A DNA stretch of 64,000 nucleotides, taken from assembly GCA_947172415.1 (NCBI GenBank), contig OX359197.1:124001-188000 (forward strand). The letters run 5' to 3'. Positions 12,901 to 23,963 of the stretch are shown piece by piece; within the stretch, counting starts at the first letter, position 1, and each line of letters starts with the position of its first letter. The translations under genes were made by a program, and so were the position numbers. Below the pieces are notes generated by a model. It was not told where the DNA came from and ran no database searches. It was given only the letters and a program-made list of their open reading frames with translations. Origin of the DNA: Chondrosia reniformis. Taxonomy: Eukaryota > Porifera > Demospongiae > Chondrillida > Chondrillidae.

Positions 12901-14097
12901 AATTCACAAGGGATTACAAAGTGTACAAAATATATGAGGTAATGGTATAGACTTCATTGTAATAATGATATTCATAGTATACATAATTAAAATAATTATT
13001 GCTGTCTTGTCTGGATATGGAAGAGCAGCAAAGCATGAAATTTTACAATTATACAACTAAAGTTCTTTTGTATTATCAAGGTAGTTAATATTGTACAACA
13101 TTGCGGCATTAATCTATTTATGATACAAATTGACTATATTAATATGTTTGTAATCTCACTTATTATCTCCGTAACAGCCAATCTCGACTGGATATATACT
13201 GTAATTTATCTTTAAGATGGTGTTTACAAAATTAAGGCTCTATTCCCAAGGGAAGTAGCGTAACGTATCTCAAAATTATATTCACTAAAACTGTTTATAT
13301 ATACCGGTCGATGCCTGAAGGTCTAAAGCTTGTTAGTTCAGCTTTCAGCTTTACCTTTTCGCCACTACAGTATAACTGCATTAACAGGCGCCCTATATAC
13401 TACAGCAAACATTGTTAAACTGCTTTCTTAACCCAGCGAAGGACGACAGAAGCAATTCGGGATGGTAGGCCTATAAGCATTTAAACCATCAAGATCCCTC
13501 CCTCAAGATTTAACGATTCGCGTATAACACACAGTCAATGCAGCGGTACCTTGAGAGCAGAGAGGGAGGATGAAAGGAATGGATATATTATACAGCGAAA
13601 ACTATACATCAAAAGGACTAGAGATGGAAACTGCTATACTGTTTTGGAATATGCAAACTTCAAAGTAAACAATAATGCAGATCTTATAGCAAGCGAAAAC
13701 AGCGAGAATCTGCAAACTATCGAAACTATAAAATTGTTAAACTGTTACTTGTACTAGTAGAAGTATTCGGATCAAGTTTGGTTGCAGGCAGTAAGTCGCA
13801 AGTAGGAAGACATATATGATCGCTTAGGCCACCAGATCTACACTAGATGCAGGCAATGAAATAATAATTTAATAGGCCTTTCCTTACACGCAATTGAGCT
13901 ACCGTAGCTTCTGACGAAGCAACAACGACATTTCTGACATAGCTACAAGTGGAGTGGTGGATATTTTCCGGAGAACTCGTAAATACGACCCTGTCTAGAC
14001 TGGTACATTATTGATTATACAGCAAAAGGCATTAATTATAACTCACGTCAGGCGAAGCAAAGTTGTTGAGACTACACGGCAGAGGACCAAATTTCAT
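3902..14097 (-). CDS. TCF/E-protein: Class I bHLH transcription factor, E-protein (TCF3/TCF4/TCF12, daughterless type)
   Basis: Exons on the minus strand: 14097-14047, 11634-11586, 11120-11062, 8741-8627, 6644-6478, 6173-6009, 5376-5235, 5155-4960, 4705-4560 and 4401-3902; all phases agree, giving about 529 residues. The basic region reads [10 protein letters not shown] then [13 protein letters not shown], followed by helix-loop-helix [17 protein letters not shown] and the E-protein-specific block [12 protein letters not shown] after helix 2. E-proteins bind CANNTG E-boxes as homodimers or with tissue-specific bHLH partners in the nucleus. The N-terminus starts [17 protein letters not shown]; Pro/Ser-rich linkers follow, as is usual for the activation region. 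The 3' tail after the bHLH (about 170 residues, Thr/Met/Ser-rich) is longer than in vertebrates. The intron inside the basic region has a GC donor. Possible extra small exons at 7695-7676 and about 7634-7511 would also keep phase but look less protein-like. Family call secure; the individual paralogue cannot be assigned. Confidence 0.92.
6660..7150. repeat. 23-bp minisatellite in E-protein intron
   Basis: Units agtgattgggagtggcaagg plus gag, alternating with an agtaattgggagtggcaatc variant, about 21 copies. It ends about 15 bases upstream (minus strand) of the acceptor of exon 6644-6478. Pseudo-ORFs of the HSPLPLPIT type come from it. Confidence 0.95.
7690..8008. repeat. 18-bp minisatellite
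   Basis: Unit actgtacattagaatagg, about 17 copies with A/G variants, in an E-protein intron. Open frames across it (YSNVQS repeats) are artefacts. Confidence 0.95.
8488..8622. repeat. 16-bp minisatellite adjoining a splice donor
   Basis: Unit gaggtggtggatcgga, about 8 copies. On the minus strand the array starts within about 5-10 bases of the donor of exon 8741-8627. The same unit recurs at 24590-24800. Confidence 0.92.
8760..11060. other. Large E-protein intron
   Basis: No exon could be joined in phase here. A possible minus-strand exon around 10371-10304 has plausible splice sites but its phase fits neither neighbour. The rest is AT-rich sequence plus the 27-bp minisatellite at 10405-10740. 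Confidence 0.6.
10405..10740. repeat. 27-bp minisatellite
   Basis: Twelve near-identical copies of gtgggtctgacagtagaaga plus ggtgtgt. Divisible by three, so it is open in several frames on both strands (for example VGLTVEEVC). It lies in an E-protein intron. Confidence 0.95.
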
Positions 14098-14550
14098 GGC
14101 CACACTCTGTAGTTTTGTACCTACTTATTGAAGTTGTCCACTCGCTTCACTCAAATATAGTCCCTTTATCTATAATTATTTCCGCTTTTTAATGATATTC
14201 ATGAGGGTATTGGCCAGGCCCGATATGGAACGTAAATGGTATAGACCACCCATGATTTAGGCTATTCATGAGATTTATAGCGTAAACAAGAAAATATCAC
14301 CTTCTCATTTCAAAACAACTTCGAGGAAATATGTACATATATATATATATATATATTATAAACATATAGTTCTTACAATAAACATATCAACGTGATTAAG
14401 CAGAGGTCAATTGCTGACAAACACCACAGTGAAGTCAGAAGGAAATCAAGTAACTATAAGATTGATGTCAGAGAGATGACCAGCAGAACTTGAAGTAATA
14501 GTTTCTTGGAATTGAGTATTCACAAAAGTCAATCAGTCAGAGCCGCCAAC
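14098..14550. promoter_or_regulatory. Putative bidirectional promoter region
   Basis: Sequence between the E-protein start codon (minus, 14097) and a possible plus-strand start codon at 14551. It is AT-rich with a TATA run at 14337-14356. The regulatory role is inferred from position only. Confidence 0.3.
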
Positions 14551-14622
14551 ATGGCATTGTCTAAGAATGCTGCCCGCATGTTATATCTTCTAACAATCAC
14601 TTCTGCAGGAAAAGAAGGAATG
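14551..14622 (+). CDS. Possible first coding exon of an unidentified gene
   Basis: An ATG in a strong context (gccaacATGG) opens MALSKNAARMLY, then LLTITSAGKEGM, ending at a good donor (gtatgt). A second exon could start near 15182 (DSYGPGVARIPKELSSTAF), entering in the matching phase, but no confident donor or further exons were found. The product is not recognised. Position 454 bases head-to-head from the E-protein start supports a real transcript; protein identity is unknown. Confidence 0.3.
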
Positions 14623-17084
14623 GTATGTATACATCTAAACATTTGACATCCTATAATTTATCAGTCTAGCTGTAGGACATCCAATGACAGAACTCTGTGA
14701 GTGTCAGATATATATGATATTATAATTGCTATCGATCCACAACTTCAGGATTACCTGATATTTTGATGGAAGACAATCATCTATTCTTTGGTTACACCAA
14801 ATCTGTGCTCAGTTAAGCCTTAAAGGGTATCCCTAAAGGATGTATGCACAAGTGTATGGAGTGTTATTGCCACTCAGAGCCAAAGTGCATCACTACTGTG
14901 CAAAATTAGATTTGGTATCTCCTTACCGTGACCTAATCCCGGTTCATTATATAGCATTTCAGTGTTGTGCCAAGAATTAGATTTAATTATTCGTTATTCT
15001 CATATATACATTGTCTATATGTGCTACCAAATTCAATTTCTAAGTATAAGGCTCCTATTAATACTCGAAAATGAACATCTATTGAATGAGATGCAAGATT
15101 TTGAATGTCTGTAAGACATGCAAATTGCAAATATTAAAATTACCTGTTTCAGTTCCAGATTAATCCTGACTATGATTTACCAGGATTCATATGGACCAGG
15201 TGTTGCTAGGATACCAAAGGAACTCAGCAGTACTGCTTTTAAGAGGATGTATATGTATAGTTTTATTGACTATTACCACAATACTGCAGTAGGAGATTAA
15301 TTACCACAATAATGCATATCTTAATGAAAACAACATTTTTGAAATAACTGCACATACTGTAGACATATATAATTACAATACTCTACAACAAGATCAATAC
15401 TGAACTACAGTATATATGACTCAGTCGGCAGTGTGACCTATCTCAATAGGTCCTGTCATGTTTGATTCAGTCACACGTCATCATGACAGTATTCATATGT
15501 GGGCACTTAAGATGTAGCAACTGAGTTCAGAGTTTAGGAATTATGTGTAGGAGTGAAAAGCATCTTATAAACTGTAGGAAAGCAGCAGTTAGAGTTACTA
15601 GTTTAGTTCCATTTTGTATACAATTCCAGAGCAGGGGTAGGAAAAAATGGCTACCAGCAGCTCTTTGAATATTTGATGACTGGGAGGCATTCACAGGTTG
15701 TCCCCAAGATGAGGTCTGATTTGATTGGTAGATACAGAGGAGATTATTCATTTAGCATATAATTCAGTGTACCATTTAGAGTAGAGATATGTTAGTAAAT
15801 ATTGGAGGATGTATAGTGTACAATAATTTGCACAAACCAATTTAGTGAGTCTTTGTACCGAACAAAAGTACTTGATAATGTATTGGTCAGGTTATGTACG
15901 TATATTAGAACCATATGTGGCAATGTGTGCATGCTGAAGGATATACACGATAGTCAAATAGCATAGTGTGGACCAGCCAGGAATTGTAGTACCTCTATAA
16001 AAAATTAGTGCATGACATTGTGTGAATGTCTTTTATTCTCAAGTGCTCCATTACACTTAGGAATGTCAGATATTTTGACGTGGATGGTGCATTCTGTGAA
16101 TTTACACTATTACATGGTGAAATGCTCTTGAGGATCAGACTTTGTGTTCTTGGCATCCACCCTATTCAAGCCAGATATTTGAGCTGACATTGCACACCTT
16201 TTTAGTAAAAACATTATGTATTTTGTCTGAAATACCTTTCGAGCAAAAATTGAACATGGAAATAGGGAAATAAGACTCAGTGGATTCCAAGAAAAGTGAC
16301 TGTTTGAAACCATCTCAGAAATGCTGCAAGGCAACCATCAAACGCCCACGAGTGCTATGGGATGTCCCGACATACGTGTCTACTACAATATATGTTATTT
16401 TTAAAGTGTGCGTTTTCTAATCAAATTTAGAGTACATAATTATAACACTAGTCTCATTCTGATTGGAAGTTAATATTACCATCTCCTCTTCAATCCAGTA
16501 TAATACTCTATATTAATCCATACATGTTTGTAAAACAACTTTTTATATAGGAACAGTGATTAATACATAGATATTAAATCAATTAAAAGTTCCTTGGAAA
16601 ATAAACTGTCAATATAACTTAATATACATAATTTCATATATCTTATAACTTAATAGGTATATACGTACATAATTTCATATATCTGGACAATTTCTGATAT
16701 TTCCAAAACTAAAAAATAATATGTATACAAGACATTGAATTGTTCATTTAGAAACTTCCTAATTGTATGTGCACAAACATTAGTAAATTAATACACTAGT
16801 TGATTAACACATTTTGCAGTCCCAATGAGTGTAGATATGTAGATACGTACACCAACTGCTGGTAATTTGGGACATCCAATCACCTCATATCCCAAAAGGT
16901 GAGAAAATGTAGTAAATTCATCTTGTTTGATTTCCTTTCTAAAATAATTGATAATTAAATTACACATATTCTTCTATCAAGAGCAAGGAGCAGTAGAATG
17001 GCTTCAGCATGAACTCTTCATTTGTTTAATCTGTAAGCAGTCATCTTAAATATAGCAACCCTCAACAAGATGGCCACAGCAGCC

Positions 17085-17348
17085 GCCTGAACAAGATGGC
17101 CACCTGGACAAGATGGCCACCTGGACAAGATGACCGCCTGGACAAGACGGCCACCTGAACAAGATGACCACCTGGACAAGACGACCACCTGAACAAGACG
17201 GCCACCTGAACAAGATGGCCACCTGGACAAGACGGCCACCTGAACAAGATGGCCACCTGGACAAGACGACCAACTGGACAAGACGGCCACCTGGACAAGA
17301 TGGCCACCTGGACAAGATGGCCACCTGAACAAGACGGCCACCTGAACC
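17085..17348. repeat. 17-bp minisatellite
   Basis: Unit aagatggccacctggac with A/G variants (gacggccacctgaacaa), about 15-16 copies. A 17-bp unit is not divisible by three, yet frames stay open because the unit lacks stops. Confidence 0.93.
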
Positions 17349-18885
17349 AGCCTTTCTAATTCTTATACAGTATAAAATATATATATATATATTATGTACA
17401 CACTGAATGTATGGTTCAGTACTGCCTACCCTCAGACACATTAAAATAATTGATTGTCACTTAAGGTAAATATGCAAAGTGAACTTCCACTAGCTAGCTG
17501 CCTGTACAAAATCAATCAAATGGTGGTAATCTCTTCATAAGCAGCTGAGAAATGCTAGCAATTTGGCATGAATTCAAGCAAGGCATTCCATTTCCTAACC
17601 AGACAGTGTGACGGAAGAGCTCTGCATTACAGTAAAGCTATACCCATATCATATATATGTATGTATACAGTATATGTTAAATATTTGAGATATTCAGACT
17701 TTAAGCCCTACAATTTAGTAGTGTAATGATGGATCTCCTTAAATAGTAACATTTGGTAAAATAAATAATAAATTCTAATCTCATCCTACTAAACACAAAT
17801 TTAATTTAACCAATTCATGTGTACCGAAGTGGTTCCACAACGGTTTGTAATCTCATGCATACTAGAAAAAGGAAGAAAATAGATTCCAAGTATTTCTCCT
17901 TGACTTCATATTGACGTCAACTGTGTTTATAGGAAAATGGTATATTATGTCATTCCTATATTTAGATACAGAGTCAATATAATCCAACTTCCCTCACATA
18001 AAATTATAGAAGCTACCAATTTAAATTCTACAGCAAATACTTAAAATTAACCATTTGACACAAGTGCATTATGTACGTAGGTACTGTATATATGGGCCCC
18101 AATACATAAGTATACTCAGTAATGGAAAATATATAGCATACAGTGATCAAATACGTTGAGAATGTAAGCATTAAGTAATTACATTGAGAAACATTACACA
18201 TTTTTGGGCAAGTGTATACAGAATCTTATATGATTAAAGAATCAATTTACAGTAAGTCATGTCCGCCTTAAAAAACTAATTTAATAAATCCTTTCTGTAA
18301 TTTATACCTGGAGTGCAAAGGTCAAACATGGTTATATTTCCTGAGGAAACGTGAAATCTGAATCTGAGGATGTATGGATCAATTTTCATAACAAAAAGAA
18401 AAATTAGAATATTCTGCTACCTTCCTTATATGTTAGTTCAATGAAAATAAGCCGTAGGTGTGGTAACCACGACAACGTTAAACTTGTAAGAATTTAAGCT
18501 ATGTTACAATGACAACAACTGTTAAGTAACAGTCATTCTTGAAAACAACAGATTACAAGTTGCCAGTATTTGCAAACTTAAAGAGTGGAGTATTCATATA
18601 CACTGTTACATATTAAAATTTTCTATTATCTTTACATACATATACACTAGTGTATTAATCTATATATATAGTGCATGCCCAGTGTAGAAGAAGTACAATT
18701 ATTACATAATTATATGCATAACAACACACAACTATATCTACTATGTATACAGGGTAGGTATCGAGTTCTCCCTTCTGGAAAAGTACACATTACAACACGG
18801 TCTGATAATCTGTTACATAAGTGATCATACAATTTAAATAATAATATTTGAAATGCACTTATATATAGATGCTAAGATGCACATA

Positions 18886-19058
18886 CAGTAGAATCTCAAT
18901 ATAACGAAATCGCTTATAGTGAATGTCTCAGTATAGTGAAGTACTTTGCTAGCCCCAGCAAAAGTTATATACTATTATATACATTCAATATAGTGAATAT
19001 TCGATATAAGGAACTAATTTTGGTCTCCTTTGAGCTTCACTATAATGAGATTCCACTG
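18886..19058. mobile_element. Short inverted-repeat element (MITE, Tc1/mariner or pogo-like)
   Basis: A 173-bp element flanked by TA on both sides. Left end CAGTAGAATCTCAATATAAC; right end read from the other strand CAGTGGAATCTCATTATAGT. CAGT ends with TA duplication are typical of pogo/Tigger and mariner derived MITEs. No transposase inside. Confidence 0.6.
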
Positions 19059-20617
19059 TATACAGTATCTATATATGACACCTGTAGTGAGACTAGTAAC
19101 TAGTAAAATATATGTTTAATATATTGGTTCCTACATGTGCATGTACACCACTAATCAAACACTTCTGATGGACTGTATGTATTCCCAAGTGTTTTGGTGT
19201 CAAGTTGATGCCTCACTTTGGGAGCTGCACAGGATCGCACAAGTGCAAAAGAGGAGATAGCTGGAAAGATAATGTAATCATTTAACCTCATATCTGCTGT
19301 GTTTTGCACGGGCCTTGCTTCCTTGCAGTATAATGGTTTCCTCGTTTGATCTGTGGCTCTCTTTTGTCCAATGCTTTATTCCTGTGGCTGCTTTGATAAC
19401 TGACAAATGACAGTTTAAAGTAGAACCTAATCTCATGACATGCACATACATACTATTTCTTTGCAGCAGAAACTTTCTTTTTGAGTGTGTATATGTGTGT
19501 ATATACACTTTTGGATGAACATACATACATATATATATAGTAAGACCTCTCTAAATTGAACATATATGTAACTAAAGATGCACTTGCCAGTTCTATGCTG
19601 TTGATGTAACACAACTGCTCACAAACAATTATACCCTAGAGGTATATAGAGTACTCATTTAGAGATCAAATATTTAAAGAAGTACATAAGTTCATTTCAT
19701 GATGACAAAAACTAACCTTTAATTATCAAATTATTTATAACTAAACTTAATTATGAAACATGTAATGCCATAGGAATGATGTAATGGACTGGATGGACTG
19801 GTCTCCTACATCTTAAGCCCTTTTCTTTAGTTAATAAATCCTTAGGTAGGTCTGGTGAATTTGCTGCATGTACTTTTGCTATAGGCAGTGGAATTCTCGA
19901 AAAAGGAAACGATATCATTGTAATGTATAATGTAGATGTAAGTTTTGAAAACATAGTGATTGATGCTTGCACAGAAATTCCCTAAGTATATTTACCTAGA
20001 TATAAACATTGTCTATTGTAGATGCATTGCATACAAGTGAAGACTTGCAAAGTATTAAAGCCACACCAATGGTAATAATGCTTAACTAAATCTAGAGAAC
20101 TTTTAAGATTTAAACTTCCAAAAAAGGAATAAAGTACCTTACCACAATCTCTGGTGTTTCAAAAACAAACTAGACCTGAAGCTCTCCAAGATTTGATCAC
20201 TATAACACTTTACAGTACATTGACAAAGATTACCATATATAGTCACCACAAGTGAGCTCCAGTTCTAGTAGGAAAATGAGATCAGTGTGGCTGCATTGGC
20301 TAACTAGCTAGCACTTACAGCAATGGCTGCACCTGACTTAATGATGTGTTATTCGAGGATATTAGCATGACCTAAAGCCGCTCAAGTGTATTGCAAAACT
20401 ATGATGTCATTTCTTAATAAAACATCAAGTTGACCAATAACCCTGATAAAAACCATTTTCTAATCACTTTTAATCATACTTATATTGACACAAATATCAA
20501 GGAAACCTTACTAAAGCATATTGCAGCATACAAACACCAAGCTGTTACATCAATATCACCAAAATTAGACTTAAAGGAGTATTACCACATACGTACATAC
20601 AATTATGTGTCTTTGTC

Positions 20618-20692
20618 GCTCTATAGTCTCTGTATAGGAGCAGTCTTTATAGAGAGGTATATAGTCTCTGTATAGGAGCAGTCTTCATGGAT
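20618..20692. repeat. 34-bp repeat, about 2 copies
   Basis: Unit agtctctgtataggagcagt plus ctttatagagaggt; the same unit forms the larger array at 20945-21190. Confidence 0.85.
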
Positions 20693-20944
20693 TCAAAAAT
20701 TGTTTAAAAGTCATTTTCCTAATTGCAAATAGTTTTGTTATGAAAACTTAGATTAAATAAAATGTTTATCTCAGCAGTCAAGTTTTCATGCAGTAATCCT
20801 TTGGTAATTCTATACGTATACCCACTTTAATGGGAAATGGCATTGCCTCTTGTAACATGCAGACACAAATCAAAGTTTTAAACCTTTTGAAAGAATAATT
20901 AACTAGGAACTCAACATCTTTCTATTGAGGAACTGACAAATACC

Positions 20945-21192
20945 AGTGTAGTCTTTATAGAGAGGTAGTCTCTGTATAGGAGCAGTCTTTATAGAGAGGT
21001 AGTCTCTGTATAGGAGCAGTCTTTATAGAGAGGTAGTCTCTGTATAGGAGCAGTCTTTATAGGGAGGTAGTCTCTGTATGGGAGCAGTCTTTATAGAGAG
21101 GTAGTCTCTGTATAGGAGCAGTCTTTATAGAGAGGTAGTCTCTGTATAGGAGCAGTCTTTATAGAGAGGTAGTCTCTGAATGGGAGCAGTCT
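20945..21192. repeat. 34-bp minisatellite, about 7 copies
   Basis: Same unit as at 20618-20692, about 260 bases downstream, suggesting a split or seeded array. Confidence 0.93.
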
Positions 21193-22495
21193 ACAGTGTC
21201 CATAAAATTAAAAAGGCTAAACAATTCACACTTTTGGTACTTTCTAGAAAGGGAAGGAACACATTAACTGGGTTCCTGGCTCATACTATGTCTTCATTGA
21301 AGTACAATTACACAAGGTTGAATTCCTTACACTTTGACATATTAACACTAATTATAATTAGCAAAGGAGACACGGAGTGTGCCATGCTACTAAGTGAATT
21401 CAAAGGGTGGTACCAAACAAAAATGGCTACCCCACACACAACAAGTAGCGCAGAAGAAAGGGAATCTAAATATACAGGATGTAGATTCAACACATAACAG
21501 TACTTTCTTTATGGACTGATAAGTGGTACTTCTAACAATCCATTATGGTCTAATAATTTCCTCATATAGACTAGCTTATTAAAACTACAATGATAGATTT
21601 GGTTATATATACATGATTCTGTACTCTACAGTAGAGATGTATAGCATGAAAGAAAATGTGTGTTAGATTAAGTATACAAAAGTGTGCTAGACTTAAGACT
21701 AATATTTGAGAAATTTTATTTTGTGTTTGTGACAGAGTTATAGTACACACAGAGTGTACTTGGCTTCTATTTCCAACATCCTGTCTCAGGCAAGCCAGTC
21801 AGCCTTGCAGGTGATAAACATTAATGGGATTCCGTGGCTGAATAGAACAGTCACATTAGCCAGAATCACAGAAAACAACAATGGACCAAAGTTTGCTTAA
21901 ATACAAGTTTGCCTGTGAATCTGACATACTACCCTGTGGAACGCTAATTCCAATCAAAATGTTGCATACACAGGACATTGATTGTAATACTTTTTCTGAT
22001 CACGGTTTATATACAAGCAGGTCGCATTACAAATATTTGAAATAGTTTTCAAATAGTGCACTTTGTTTAGAAGTGTTTTCCAAATATGGCACATCAGCTA
22101 CTAGTGTTGAATAGTACCGAATAAACACATTTATAGAGAAACACGCAATACGGTTATACTTGCCAAATATGGTTGGAAATTTGAGTACATGTTTTAAATA
22201 GTAAATGATTACAATGTATTTTATTAGTTTGAATATGGGTCCTTATAAGGTATGGTTTCCAGGGCAACCACTAAAATGGGTGCCAATATAGCATTAACTA
22301 AGTGCTATTTAAAAGAGCAATGGTTTAATTCAATTCATTTCCTTAATTGGCAGGTTTAGATAGAAATCTCTAAAATAGGAAGACGCCAACTCAGTAGTTA
22401 CGCTGATGAGTGTATATACGTACTATACACTATGAACATATAGCTGGTGATCACCGCTGTTGCACTAATCATTTCAAATGAACACATTGAAAGAC

Positions 22496-22618
22496 GATAA
22501 GCAAAAATATTCATTGGAATGAATTACGCCAAACTAGCCCAGTGATGGTATTTAATCTTGGATGGGGGATTGAAGTCCTATTTGGCGTAAAAAATTCCAG
22601 TGATTATTTTGGTTTATC
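22496..22618. mobile_element. Foldback element with about 40-bp inverted arms
   Basis: Left arm GATAAGCAAAAATATTCATT continuing GGAATGAATTACGCCAAA; the reverse complement of the right arm reads GATAAACCAAAATAATCACT continuing GGAATTTTTTACGCCAAA. The arms are roughly 80 percent alike around a short spacer. No coding capacity; probably a MITE. Confidence 0.5.
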
Positions 22619-23963
22619 ATTGTAACCTTTGCAATTAACTCCCCTAGTTCACATTAAAAGATGGTCGCTAAGTATAACAGAGTCTATATAGCTCTCTCAA
22701 TAAGAATTTGCTGAATTATGGAAACCTTTCTAGTAGAATACAAACACACCCCTTCTGTCCAAGACACACCCCTTCTGTCCAAGACACACCCCTCCTTTGA
22801 TTATACCCACCCTCCTACCGACATATGATGGTGTGAAAGTGTAATCAGAGCATTCTTAGTGGTCGTATATTATAAAATTTTTATTTTCAAGTCTCAGTGC
22901 CTTTTGACTGGTTGAAAGGAATATATTGTCATCACCTTTGATCAATTGGGTTTGGTTAGCAAGTAACTACGCTTGAGCAATCTTTAATAATCTTGTTAAT
23001 TCGTCACAAACCTTAGCAATTCAAACTAGAGAGCCGTTATGGCTGGGAAAGCCCTTCCTTAAACTATGATACCAAAAGGAAGAGTTGAGACAATTAACAC
23101 TGTCTTGATATCTGTGATCAAGCTCATTTGGTACCAGAGCAGCACTATGCTGTATACAGAGCAGTAAAAGATTGCCATTATACTATATTTCACCTCCCTT
23201 ACATACAATAATTTTCACACAGCACAATATGTATATTATACGTAGATCCCTTGCTGAGAAACAGGCTCACCAAATTAGTTTTAATTAACATTAAAAAATC
23301 AAAGAACATTTTAAAAAAGAATTCCTGTCATATTAATCATGTATTTTACCAACGGATGTTGCCCTTAATGACATTAATTGTGCGTTAGAGTCACTCAAAC
23401 CACAAAAAGAAGTGAATTTTAAAGCTCTTTCACTCGCCACGTTCTCTCAAGAAGTGCATACCACAACTTAATTGCATGTAATCAGTGTATTATTCATCTA
23501 TAAAGTGTTGAAATATAACTGTCTCAGGAAATGACTTAGGCAACCATATAATCCTACAGAATCCCATCCAATAGTTGCCATGGAAACTGTTTGATGGGAT
23601 ACAAGAAAGAGGATTGGAAAATTTGTCTGATACATTTCCATTGTATGGAGTTGCATAAGTACATTTACCTATATCAAATAGTTGCCTACATTTCAATACA
23701 CTACAATACTGTTGCAAGGCAGCTTAAATTTGATTTGTGACCGAGTTCTACATATTGGAATGCAATTCAGATCAACACTTATTAGCATACGTACATCAAT
23801 CTTGCATGAAGTGCAAATAGAATAGAATATGCAATTGAAAATACTTACACATGCCAAAATAAAAGACAACAGAATATGTTTTAATAATCTATACACAGCA
23901 TAGTTATAATTTAATGGAATCATACAAATACCTCGCGTATAAAATAGAAACACCTTTGTCTTA

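Larger units (their letters stand above)
14650..23960. other. Gene-poor region
   Basis: About 9 kb of AT-rich sequence with no exon chain on either strand that I can defend. It holds minisatellites (17085-17345, 20620-20690, 20945-21190), a short-TIR element (18886-19058), a foldback (22496-22618) and a 2.5-copy repeat of acaccccttctgtccaaga at 22745-22790. Confidence 0.6.
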
